A stretch of DNA of 32,245 nucleotides from DATIJP01 sp964569185 (GTDB lineage: Bacteria; Chlamydiota; Chlamydiia; Chlamydiales; Rhabdochlamydiaceae): assembly GCA_964569185.1 (NCBI GenBank), contig CAZMTP010000013.1:1-32245 (forward strand), read 5' to 3'. The notes under the pieces were generated by a model. It made no database searches. It was not told the DNA's origin and saw nothing but the letters and a program-made list of their open reading frames with translations. Within the stretch, counting starts at the first letter, position 1, and the number at the start of each line of letters is the position of its first letter. Shown here one piece after another: positions 14,882 to 22,840 of the stretch. A program made the position numbers and the translations under genes.

Positions 14882-15418
14882 ATGTTAACCACAAGAGATG
14901 AAATCATGGAACAAAAAACAAAAAATTTTCGGGAAATTGAAGATATTATTGCTAAAGCAATTAAGAAAGTAGGCGGTAGAAAAGAAAACGACCTATGCAA
15001 ATACCTCCCTATGAATAGCGGAGGCTACATGCACCATTTTACCCTTAGAAAAATGAAGAACAAACAACCTAGCGAGCTGGGCTCTCTAATTGAAAAATTT
15101 ATTATTAACTCCGACAGACCTTCTTCTGTTCCTCCTAAGCAAAGGGCAGCGCGCGGCTCTCGCAAAAAGCGGGACCAAGTGGCTTTTACACGCACCCAAT
15201 TAGAAAGAATGTTGAATATTGCGCGTCTTGCCGGGGATAAAGAAATGGTTTCAATTTTAAGTCCAAAAAAATCTTTATCATCTGCCAAAAGAGAGCTTAT
15301 TGCTTCTATTAGACATGGAAAGGTAGAGCAGGAGCTTTGGAATTCCTATGTGGAATGCGTTAATGCTAGTAATCTATCTTTGAATCAAGAATCTTTTAAC
15401 TCTTTCCCTTCTCGTTAA
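14882..15418 (+). CDS. Small basic unknown protein at the CT066 position
   Basis: 178 residues from the ATG at 14882, preceded by AAGGA; a second ATG at 14909 is also possible. No signal peptide or membrane segment. It is rich in Lys/Arg. The N-terminal part (MEQKTKNFREIEDIIAKAIK and DLCKYLPMNSGGYMHHFTLRK) reads like a small helical DNA-binding-type domain. A basic linker (residues about 85-98, RAARGSRKKRD) leads to a second helical part. It occupies the place of the hypothetical gene CT066 between ytgA and the ATP/ADP translocase in C. trachomatis, so orthology is inferred from position. It could be a regulator or a nucleoid protein; nothing is proven. Confidence 0.75.
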   Translation: MLTTRDEIMEQKTKNFREIEDIIAKAIKKVGGRKENDLCKYLPMNSGGYMHHFTLRKMKNKQPSELGSLIEKFIINSDRPSSVPPKQRAARGSRKKRDQVAFTRTQLERMLNIARLAGDKEMVSILSPKKSLSSAKRELIASIRHGKVEQELWNSYVECVNASNLSLNQESFNSFPSR

Positions 15419-15427
15419 CTTTTTTTT

Positions 15428-15450
15428 TGGCCCGCGATCCTAGCGGGCCA
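15428..15450 (+). terminator. GC-rich hairpin after the gene at 14882
   Basis: TGGCCCGC (15428-15435) and GCGGGCCA (15443-15450) pair perfectly around 7 nt. The T8 run precedes the hairpin and the next T run starts 11 nt after it, so this is not a textbook intrinsic terminator. It may still separate this gene from the translocase, whose promoter begins 22 bp later. Confidence 0.45.
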
Positions 15451-15472
15451 ACACTAAAATTCTTTTTTTACC

Positions 15473-15501
15473 TTGGATTTTAAATGATCAAAGAATACAA
15501 T
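15473..15501 (+). promoter_or_regulatory. Promoter of the ATP/ADP translocase gene
   Basis: -35 TTGGAT (15473-15478) and -10 TACAAT (15496-15501) have a 17-bp spacer. The predicted start near 15508 gives a leader of about 37 nt that contains AAGGA (15530-15534) at a good distance from the ATG at 15545. Confidence 0.7.
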
Positions 15502-15544
15502 ATTCGTGTAAATTTAGGTATTTTTACCAAAAGGAATGTAACCT

Positions 15545-17101
15545 ATGTCATCTCAATCTAAACCTGCTGAGTTCGGGAAGTGGCGTTCTCTATTGTGGCC
15601 TGTCCATAATTTTGAATTGAAAAAATTGATTCCCATGCTCTTGCTCTTCTTCTTCATCAACTTCAACTACACCATCTTAAGAGATACCAAAGATTCTCTT
15701 GTAGTCACAGCGCCAGGATCTGGGGCAGAAGCGATCTCCTTCTTAAAGTTTTGGGGCGTGCTTCCTGTTGCAATCTTGTTTATGCTTATCTATTCGAAGC
15801 TCAGTAATATTTTCAGCAAAGAAAAGCTGTTCTATTCTACTTTAGGCTTTTTCTTAGCTTTCTTTGGTCTATTTGCTGCAGTGCTCTATCCGTGTCGCGA
15901 CATTTTGCACCCTACTGCTTTTGCCGATCAGCTTCAAACTTTGTTACCTGAAGGTTTTAGCGGCTTCATTGCCATTTTAAGAAACTGGACCTATGCCCTT
16001 TTCTACATCATGTCAGAACTTTGGGGCAGTATGATGACATCCCTTTTATTCTGGGGATTTGCCAATGATACGACCCGTATTTCTGAGTCCAAACGTTTTT
16101 ACGCGATCTTCGGTCTCGGAGCCAACTTTGCGATGCTCCCTTCAGGCCAGCTCGTGAAAGTGTTCTCTGATATCCAGAGCAAACTGCCCGCTGGCGTGGA
16201 TGCTTGGGGAGTCACCATTAATTATTTGACAGTTGCTGTGGTGGTTGCTGGTATGCTTGCTATGGGAATTTACTGGTGGATCAACCGCAATGTATTGACC
16301 GATGGCCGTTTCTTTGATGCGAATGATGTGAAAAAAGCGAAAGAAAAACCAAAAATGCCTCTCAAAGAGAGCTTCCGCTATATTTTAAGTTCCAAATATC
16401 TGCTCTGCATCGCAGTCCTTGTGATTGCTTATGGCGTCTCTATTAACCTTGTGGAAGTCACCTGGAAAAACCAGCTGAAATTACAATATAATAACCCTAA
16501 TAGCTACAACGCCTTTATGGGCGGCTTTTCTCAGTTCACAGGAGTCACCACGATTTTGATGATGCTTTTTGTGGGCAGTAACGTCATCAGACGTTTTGGC
16601 TGGGGAACCGCAGCGATGATCACCCCTGTTGTGCTGCTTTTGAGCGGTGTGGCTTTCTTCGCCTTTGTGATCTGGAGAGACCAGTTATCAGGTGTCATTA
16701 GCTACTTCGGCACGACACCTTTGATGCTCGCTGTAGTGTTTGGTATGATCCAAAATATCATGAGTAAATCGTCCAAATACTCCTTATTTGATCCAACTAA
16801 AGAGATGGCCTATATCCCACTGGATCCTGAAGCGAAAGTAAAAGGAAAAGCGGCGATTGACGTTGTGGGAGCGCGATTCGGAAAATCGGGCGGAGCCTTA
16901 ATTAACCAGGTGCTGATTATCCTGCTCGGATCTGTGTCTCTGATCACGCCCTATGTGGCAGCCGTTCTCTTATTCATCATTTTTGCATGGATCATTTCAG
17001 CGCGCTCATTGAACAAACAGTTCTTGCAACTGAGCGCTGAAAAAGAGACTGGAAAAGCGGGCGAGCCTGCACTCAAAACGCAGACAACCAGCTCCACTTA
17101 A
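15545..17101 (+). CDS. npt1: ATP/ADP translocase (nucleotide transporter, Npt1 type)
   Basis: 518 residues with about 11-12 hydrophobic segments. TLC/NTT-family carrier of the inner membrane that exchanges host ATP for bacterial ADP, the hallmark of energy parasitism in Chlamydiae and Rickettsiae. Family signatures are FFFINFNYTILRDTKDSLVV near residue 35, ELWGSMMTSLLFWGFAND near 160 and YSLFDPTKEMAYIPLDPE near 415. Its place next to ytgA and near lepA corresponds to npt1 (CT065) of C. trachomatis, hence the ATP/ADP assignment. Exact substrate cannot be told by eye, since paralogues carry other nucleotides. It has its own promoter and a strong terminator. Confidence 0.93.
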   Translation: MSSQSKPAEFGKWRSLLWPVHNFELKKLIPMLLLFFFINFNYTILRDTKDSLVVTAPGSGAEAISFLKFWGVLPVAILFMLIYSKLSNIFSKEKLFYSTLGFFLAFFGLFAAVLYPCRDILHPTAFADQLQTLLPEGFSGFIAILRNWTYALFYIMSELWGSMMTSLLFWGFANDTTRISESKRFYAIFGLGANFAMLPSGQLVKVFSDIQSKLPAGVDAWGVTINYLTVAVVVAGMLAMGIYWWINRNVLTDGRFFDANDVKKAKEKPKMPLKESFRYILSSKYLLCIAVLVIAYGVSINLVEVTWKNQLKLQYNNPNSYNAFMGGFSQFTGVTTILMMLFVGSNVIRRFGWGTAAMITPVVLLLSGVAFFAFVIWRDQLSGVISYFGTTPLMLAVVFGMIQNIMSKSSKYSLFDPTKEMAYIPLDPEAKVKGKAAIDVVGARFGKSGGALINQVLIILLGSVSLITPYVAAVLLFIIFAWIISARSLNKQFLQLSAEKETGKAGEPALKTQTTSST

Positions 17102-17127
17102 GTCTCTGTTTTCTCAAACTGAGACCC

Positions 17128-17164
17128 AAAGGGTAAAGGACAAAAGTTCTTTACCCTTTTTTAT
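17128..17164 (+). terminator. Intrinsic terminator of the translocase gene
   Basis: AAAGGGTAAAG (17128-17138) pairs perfectly with CTTTACCCTTT (17149-17159) and runs into a T-rich tail, 27 bp after the stop codon. Confidence 0.88.
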
Positions 17165-17202
17165 TAGCAAATAAACCAGAAAGCAAGAAACCCGTCTAAA
17201 AA

Positions 17203-17297
17203 ATCCTGCACATCCTACCGCTTGCGATCCTGATCATCTTGTTTCCGAAAAAAGAAAACAGGATAAAAGGATCGCTGCGCGGCAGGATGCGCAGGAT
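17203..17297. repeat. 95-bp imperfect palindrome (fold-back repeat)
   Basis: The two halves are imperfect inverted copies. ATCCTGCACATCCTACCG on the left mirrors CGGCAGGATGCGCAGGAT on the right with two mismatches, and the pairing continues inwards through GCGATCCT and TTGTTT to a short A-rich centre. It contains several ATCCTG units. No open reading frame and no T tract. It lies in the 304-bp gap between the translocase terminator and the gene at 17406; the rest of that gap shows nothing else beyond a good ribosome binding site at its end. Confidence 0.65.
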
Positions 17298-17394
17298 AAA
17301 TTGCCCTTCTATTATCAAATTTTAGTTTTAGTATACAGAAACTTGAGCCTCTAATTATCATATTTAAGATTTAACTTTGCAAAATCATGATAAT

Positions 17395-17400
17395 AGGAGG
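17395..17400 (+). promoter_or_regulatory. Strong Shine-Dalgarno fixing the start at 17406
   Basis: AGGAGG lies 5 nt before the ATG at 17406. It is the best ribosome binding site in the window and decides the start. Confidence 0.8.
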
Positions 17401-17405
17401 GGTCT

Positions 17406-19793
17406 ATGACAACACCAACAGAAGAAAGACCAGCAGGCATGTCTATAGTTGCATGGCAAAAAACACTAGTAGATCGAAAAGCTAAAGAAGATGCGGCAAA
17501 AAAAGAAATAGCAGATGCCCAATACCGGCACCTACTAAATAATAAGTATGGTCTGAATCCACCTGGCGCAAAATCCCCAATTTCGCCAATGGTTTCTGAG
17601 GCTTCTTCCATCTCTTCTGCCGCCCCAAAACCAGCAGGCTTTGATCTAAAGAATCAGAAAACTCAAGAACCAGAAAAACCTCAGGAAACAATACAGGCTG
17701 AACCGCAAGCTGCAGAAGAAACACCCCCAGTAGCTAGTAACTGGCAAGACAGTTTCAATGCTAAACTACGTGCGAAAGAACTCGCAGAAGGTAAAAAACC
17801 TTCATCTGTACCACAACCAGCCTCAGTAAGTGCAGCAGTGACTCAAACACATGTTTCAACAATTCAAAGCACTGTATCTCTAACACCACAAGCTAAACCT
17901 GCTGTAACCATCGCTTCTAGTGATTCTATTTCTGTTTCCACATCAGAGTCTTTTTCTGATCAGCCGGGAATGGAACCTAACTATACATCCAGTGCTTCAT
18001 CTACAACAACCACTAGCGCAAAAATGCACGTAGAAAGCGTTTCTGTACCACCTGCTTCAACTCCTGCCAAGCCTACAACATCAGTTAGAATGTCTAAAGA
18101 AGAGTTGGAAGCATTAATTGCACAGGCAACAAAACAAGCAGTTGATGCTGCTGCAAAACAAGCTGCCGCAGAGGCAACAAAACAGGCTACTTTAGATGCA
18201 GCAAAACAGGCCGAAGACGCGATAAAGAGAGCTGCTGCCGCTGCTAAAGAAGAAGCTGCACAACAAGTCAGTCGAGAAAGAGAAAAAGCAGCCGCTGCTG
18301 AAGCTGCTGCTGAAGCTGCGGAAAAAGCAAAAGCTGAATCAGCTCTTAAAACACAAATGATGCAAAAAAAACTTGAGGAATCAGCAAAAATAGCAAAAGC
18401 AGCAGAAGAACGTGCTGCTGAAGCAGTAAAAAATGCTGAAGCTGGAATAGCCCGACAAGTGGAGATGCAAAAAAAGTTTGAAGCTGAAGCTGCTGAAAGA
18501 GCAAAAGTTGCTGAAGAACGAGCCAAAGAAGCGGCACAAAAAGCTGCTGCTGAAGCTGAAAAAGTGAAAGCTGAGGCTGAAAGAATTAAAATTCAAAACG
18601 CTGCCAATGAGGCTCTACAAAAAGCAAAAGCTGCAAGAGAAGAGATGATACGTGATAGATTTGCAGGGCTGAGAGCAAAATCACAGCGTGCTGACTCTGA
18701 AGTTAGAGCTTCTTCTCCAGAAAAACCAGAAGGAAAACGTCCTGATGTTGGTCCTTCTTTACCTTTGCCCGCTATACCAGTAGCAATAGCTGCTCAGTCG
18801 CTTTCCCCATCTTCTCGCCCGCCTGCATCACAATACTCTTCTGCTAGTTTGCCGCCAACACATCCAAATCGTCCACAAGGTACTCGCCCACGTGTTCATT
18901 CTAATACGTTTGAAGATCCTGAAGGATGGGAAGAAATACCTCTTTGGGCAACTGAATTGGATCCTCGCGCTCATAGTCCGCACAATGCGCGTCCTAGCGA
19001 TAGAAATATTCCATCATCGAGTCAATCAAGCTCACGTCCACTATCTAGGGACTTTATGGAACATAAAGGTGAAAGAGAACCTGGCTTACATTCTGACTCT
19101 CCAAATAAAAGTCCAGAACATTCACGTTCCCCTTCAAAAGAAGGGATAATATATCAAGAAACAAGAGAAGAACTAACTAAGATGCAACAATCTAGTACTT
19201 TAAAACCACGTCCTTCATCTAAAGATTTTAGTGATGGCGACAAACATGTCTCTTTTTCTTCTTCTGTGACAGTTACTAGTGTGAAACATGAAAAACATAA
19301 AAAAAGTTGGGGTGAAAAATTATTAGGTTCTTTGGGAAGAAAAAAAGGAGATCCTGAATTCCAACAATTGAAAGAAGATCTACGCCAATTGAGGGAAATT
19401 GGGGCAGCTCAAAATCAACAAGAACAGGTCCATGAAGAAGCAGAAACTCTTAAAGATCTTCGAAAGAAATCTGGATCGGAATTAAATGCGCGTCAAATAC
19501 AAAAACTTATTGATGCACCTGAACCAACCATTGAAGAAATGCAACGCGATGGTATGTCAATTGCACAAATAGAAGCTGCAAAACAAGACAAAATTAATAG
19601 AAAACAATATGAACAGAATATGAAGGCTATAGCAAGAAAAGCTTACGAAGATACAACTGCTGAGGAACGGGCAACTAGAAAAGCTTATCTAAAAGAAATA
19701 CGAACGATACAAGCTGGTTTATTAACAAAAAGCGAATTAACCTCTCTCAAAGAATTAAAAATAAAAGAGAATTTTAAAGCAGTTAGAGGATAA
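17406..19793 (+). CDS. Large low-complexity and coiled-coil protein, unknown (possible effector)
   Basis: 795 residues; no known family recognised. No signal peptide or membrane helix. Layout: a Lys-rich N-terminus with two related motifs (WQKTLVDRKAKEDA at 17-30 and WQDSFNAKLRAKELAEG at 113-129); a Ser/Thr/Pro/Gln linker; an almost pure Ala/Glu/Lys helical coiled coil at about 230-425; a Pro/Ser/Arg-rich stretch to about 600 that contains EGWEEI (506-511) and SRSPSKEG; and a Lys/Glu-rich helical C-terminus (KSWGEKLLGSLGRKKGD onwards). It is inserted between npt1 and lepA, neighbours in C. trachomatis, and is convergent with lepA (7-nt gap). The modular, eukaryote-like low complexity suits a secreted or structural protein, but this is inference. 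Confidence 0.85.
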   Translation: MTTPTEERPAGMSIVAWQKTLVDRKAKEDAAKKEIADAQYRHLLNNKYGLNPPGAKSPISPMVSEASSISSAAPKPAGFDLKNQKTQEPEKPQETIQAEPQAAEETPPVASNWQDSFNAKLRAKELAEGKKPSSVPQPASVSAAVTQTHVSTIQSTVSLTPQAKPAVTIASSDSISVSTSESFSDQPGMEPNYTSSASSTTTTSAKMHVESVSVPPASTPAKPTTSVRMSKEELEALIAQATKQAVDAAAKQAAAEATKQATLDAAKQAEDAIKRAAAAAKEEAAQQVSREREKAAAAEAAAEAAEKAKAESALKTQMMQKKLEESAKIAKAAEERAAEAVKNAEAGIARQVEMQKKFEAEAAERAKVAEERAKEAAQKAAAEAEKVKAEAERIKIQNAANEALQKAKAAREEMIRDRFAGLRAKSQRADSEVRASSPEKPEGKRPDVGPSLPLPAIPVAIAAQSLSPSSRPPASQYSSASLPPTHPNRPQGTRPRVHSNTFEDPEGWEEIPLWATELDPRAHSPHNARPSDRNIPSSSQSSSRPLSRDFMEHKGEREPGLHSDSPNKSPEHSRSPSKEGIIYQETREELTKMQQSSTLKPRPSSKDFSDGDKHVSFSSSVTVTSVKHEKHKKSWGEKLLGSLGRKKGDPEFQQLKEDLRQLREIGAAQNQQEQVHEEAETLKDLRKKSGSELNARQIQKLIDAPEPTIEEMQRDGMSIAQIEAAKQDKINRKQYEQNMKAIARKAYEDTTAEERATRKAYLKEIRTIQAGLLTKSELTSLKELKIKENFKAVRG

Positions 19794-19800
19794 AGCTAGA

Positions 19801-21606
19801 TTACTCAGTCTTGAGGATGTCCATGAAGACTGACTGGGGGATGTTCACTTTGCCGATCTCTTTCATCTTCTTCTTGCCCTTTTTCTGCTTCTCCCAAAGC
19901 TTGCGCTTGCGCGTGATGTCGCCGCCATAACACTTGGCGGTTACGTTTTTAGTTAAGGCGGAGATAGTCTCGCGCGCAATGATCTTGCCCCCAATGGCAG
20001 CCTGGATCGGCACTTTGAATTGCTGCCGAGGAATCAATTCTTGCAGTTTTTGGCAGAGCGCACGCCCCTTCCCTTCTGCTTTGGTGCGATGGACAAGACA
20101 GGAAAACGCATCGACTGGCTCTTCATTCACTCGAATTTCTACTTTCACAATGTCGGAAAGTTCATACTTCTCAAACTCATAATCAAATGAGGCATAGCCA
20201 CGCGTGATCGATTTTAATTTATCATTGAAATCGGTGATGATCTCATTGAGTGGAAACCGATAAGTAAGCAGCAATCTTTTGGCATCGATGGTCTCTGTTT
20301 TTTCAAGTGTGCCCCGCTTCTCCATGCCAAGGCCCATAATGGCGCCTAAATAGTCGGCTGGCGAGATAATACGGCATTTCACATAGGGCTCTTCCACATA
20401 TTCTATCTCTGTGGGATCGGGATAATGGGCCACATTGTCAATTAGGAGCTCTTTTCCACTGGAGAGCGCCATCCGGTAGACAACACTAGGTGCAGTGGTG
20501 ATAATATCGAGATCAAATTCCCGTTGGAGTCTTTCAAATACAATTTCTAAATGGAGTAGGCCAAGAAAACCACAGCGGAATCCAAACCCGAGCGCCATGC
20601 TGCTCTCTTGTTCGACATGCAGCGCTGAATCATTCAGCTGCAATTTTAAAAGGGCATCGCGCAGCAGTTCAAAATCGGAAGAATCAACAGGATAAATCCC
20701 CGCAAACACTACGGGAGAAATCATCCGAAAGCCGGGAAGCGGTTCAACAACGGGATTTTTACTGGAAGTGATCGTATCGCCAATTTTTACATCAGAGGTC
20801 TTTTTAATGCCCGCGACAAGATATCCTACTTCCCCAGGGCGCAATACATCTACGGGCTTTTCATCAGGAGAAAAAATGCCCACTTCTTGAACTTCAAAAA
20901 TTTTGTTTGTGAACATGCACAAGATCTCTGTCTTTTTGCGCACTTCGCCACTCATGACGCGCACATAGACCATCACCCCACGATAAGAATCGTAATGAGA
21001 ATCAAATATGAGCGCGCGAAGGGTCTCATCGGGCATGACCTTGGGCGGAGGCACATCGATTAAAATGCGCTCTAAAATCTCGCGGATCCCAATGCCTGTT
21101 TTTGCAGAGGCAAGCACAGCGTTTGAAGTATCCAGGCCAATCACCTCTTCAATTTGCTGCTTCACGCCTTCGGGGTCGGCTGCCGGAAGATCGATTTTAT
21201 TGATCACCGGCACAATTTCAAGCCCGCGTTCTACAGCCAGATGCACATTGGCAAGCGTTTGAGCTTGCACTCCTTGTACGGCATCGATCACAAGCAGCGC
21301 GCCTTCGCAAGCGGCCAGCGAGCGCGACACCTCATAAGCAAAATCCACATGCCCCGGCGTATCAATAAAATTAATCTGATAGGTGTTGCCATCCTCTGCC
21401 TGGTAGTACATGGTCACAGGATGGGCTTTGATCGTAATCCCCCGCTCACGTTCTAAATCCATCGCATCCAGGACCTGCTCCATCATTTCTCTAGAAGAGA
21501 GTGTCTGGGTTAATTCTAAAAGCCGGTCGGCAATGGTCGATTTTCCATGATCGATATGGGCAATAATAGAAAAATTTCTAATAAATTTGATTTGATATTT
21601 AAACAT
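19801..21606 (-). CDS. lepA: Elongation factor 4 (LepA) GTPase
   Basis: 601 residues, full length. Ribosome-bound translational GTPase implicated in back-translocation and in initiation or ribosome assembly. G motifs are AHIDHGKSTIADRLLE (G1), RGITIKAHPV (G2), DTPGHVDF (G3), NKIDLP (G4) and SAKTG (G5). The C-terminal family signature is clear (YGGDITRKRKLWEKQKKGKKKM). The gene is only 25 bp away from the divergent deubiquitinase gene. In C. trachomatis lepA (CT064) lies between gnd and npt1, as here apart from the inserted genes. Confidence 0.97.
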   Translation of the reverse strand: MFKYQIKFIRNFSIIAHIDHGKSTIADRLLELTQTLSSREMMEQVLDAMDLERERGITIKAHPVTMYYQAEDGNTYQINFIDTPGHVDFAYEVSRSLAACEGALLVIDAVQGVQAQTLANVHLAVERGLEIVPVINKIDLPAADPEGVKQQIEEVIGLDTSNAVLASAKTGIGIREILERILIDVPPPKVMPDETLRALIFDSHYDSYRGVMVYVRVMSGEVRKKTEILCMFTNKIFEVQEVGIFSPDEKPVDVLRPGEVGYLVAGIKKTSDVKIGDTITSSKNPVVEPLPGFRMISPVVFAGIYPVDSSDFELLRDALLKLQLNDSALHVEQESSMALGFGFRCGFLGLLHLEIVFERLQREFDLDIITTAPSVVYRMALSSGKELLIDNVAHYPDPTEIEYVEEPYVKCRIISPADYLGAIMGLGMEKRGTLEKTETIDAKRLLLTYRFPLNEIITDFNDKLKSITRGYASFDYEFEKYELSDIVKVEIRVNEEPVDAFSCLVHRTKAEGKGRALCQKLQELIPRQQFKVPIQAAIGGKIIARETISALTKNVTAKCYGGDITRKRKLWEKQKKGKKKMKEIGKVNIPQSVFMDILKTE

Positions 21607-21631
21607 AAAACAAATACACTTCTAGCTCATT

Positions 21632-22840
21632 ATGAGTGGTAATGTCCAATTAACAGGCTATCATCCTCCTCAAGTCCGACAGGATAGCAAGGTTGGCCTT
21701 TCGTTGCCAGATAGAAAAGTGGCCGACTCACCGACACTACGTGCCTTCTTTGCCTCAGTAGGGGCGACTTTAGTGGTCGGCGTCATTGTGGTCTCTTGTA
21801 TTGTATCCCCTAATTTGATTTGGGGAGTCATCGCTTCTGTCGCTATTATTGGGTACTGGTTTTTTAGCTCAGATGCTGTACAAGCATCGGCTCCAAATGA
21901 GCCTTTTACCGTTTTGGGAAATTTCACAGGCCTGAACAACACAGGCAATAACTGTTTTATTAATGCGGCCCTACAGTTTTTAGACGGCACTTTAACTTAT
22001 CAAAAAGCCATTAGCGAAAAACGGCTGGCAATTTTAAAACAGGCGCATGCAGGCATGGCAAACGCGATAAAGGCAAAATCTGCTGTAGCCGATGCTATTG
22101 ATACAAACAAGATTAGATTATGGCTGCGAGAACAAACTAAAGATGATTCCGGTGACGAAATACGCTATAAGATCTCCGAAGGGGGACAAGAAGATGCGTC
22201 TATTCTTATAGAATATCTTTTTGATACCTCTAGAGGACTGCCGATCCAAAATAGACGTTATAAACCTCATCTAGATAACAAAGAAAGGGTGTACGATCCC
22301 AAAGACGTTTTTAAATATTTAGATATTGATATTGCTTCTAGTGATTTTGTGGAGAATCACAACCGTTTTTTTGCCCGCAATATTGACCCAAATCTGACTT
22401 ACTGTAGCCAGTTCAAAGTACCTCCCTCAGATTATTTTATCCGGTTGAATCGTTTTAGTTTTGATGGAGAAAATACTACCAAAAATAATACCCCGGTAAA
22501 AGTTCCAGAAACGTTTACCGTTGACACAGACCATCACTCGATGAGTTCCCCTGCCACCTACGATGTGGACGGATTTATTCGACACCTTGGGAATACATTA
22601 AATAACGGCCACTATGATGCGTTCAGAAAAGTGACTTTAAAAGGACGGACGGTCTATATACATTTCAACGATAGCTGGGTCAATGAAGTCTCTAAAGAAA
22701 AATTTTTGAAAGAAGCACAGCAAGCCTACTGGATTCATGTGACCAAACAGGACTCACCATTCAGTATGAAAGAATTTGCCTCTAGGCTGATCCGTACGCT
22801 CATAGGTATGAGCCCCAAAAAAATCCCGCTGTGCCTGTAA
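21632..22840 (+). CDS. Membrane-anchored ubiquitin-specific protease (USP/C19-like deubiquitinase)
   Basis: 402 residues. Two hydrophobic segments (about 38-58 and 61-78) precede a USP-like papain-fold domain. The Cys box GLNNTGNNCFINAALQFL matches the USP consensus GLxNxGNTCYMNxxLQ (catalytic Cys108). YFIRLNRFSFD matches the P-x-L-x-RF strand, the His box DVDGFIRHLGNTLNNGHYDAF gives His327, and HFNDSWV gives the third catalytic residue (Asn346 or Asp347). USPs remove ubiquitin from host proteins and are eukaryotic, so this gene was presumably acquired horizontally and its product probably reaches the host cell or inclusion membrane. The domain is short for a USP, without a zinc finger. The last 28 residues (from S375) lie antisense over the 3' end of gnd. 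Confidence 0.88.
   Translation: MSGNVQLTGYHPPQVRQDSKVGLSLPDRKVADSPTLRAFFASVGATLVVGVIVVSCIVSPNLIWGVIASVAIIGYWFFSSDAVQASAPNEPFTVLGNFTGLNNTGNNCFINAALQFLDGTLTYQKAISEKRLAILKQAHAGMANAIKAKSAVADAIDTNKIRLWLREQTKDDSGDEIRYKISEGGQEDASILIEYLFDTSRGLPIQNRRYKPHLDNKERVYDPKDVFKYLDIDIASSDFVENHNRFFARNIDPNLTYCSQFKVPPSDYFIRLNRFSFDGENTTKNNTPVKVPETFTVDTDHHSMSSPATYDVDGFIRHLGNTLNNGHYDAFRKVTLKGRTVYIHFNDSWVNEVSKEKFLKEAQQAYWIHVTKQDSPFSMKEFASRLIRTLIGMSPKKIPLCL

Noticed and set aside
17981..18526. 181-codon open frame on the minus strand, Ala/Ser/Cys/Phe-rich
   Set aside because: It is the antisense shadow of the Ala/Glu/Lys coiled coil of the gene at 17406, with no ribosome binding site and a composition explained by the opposite strand.
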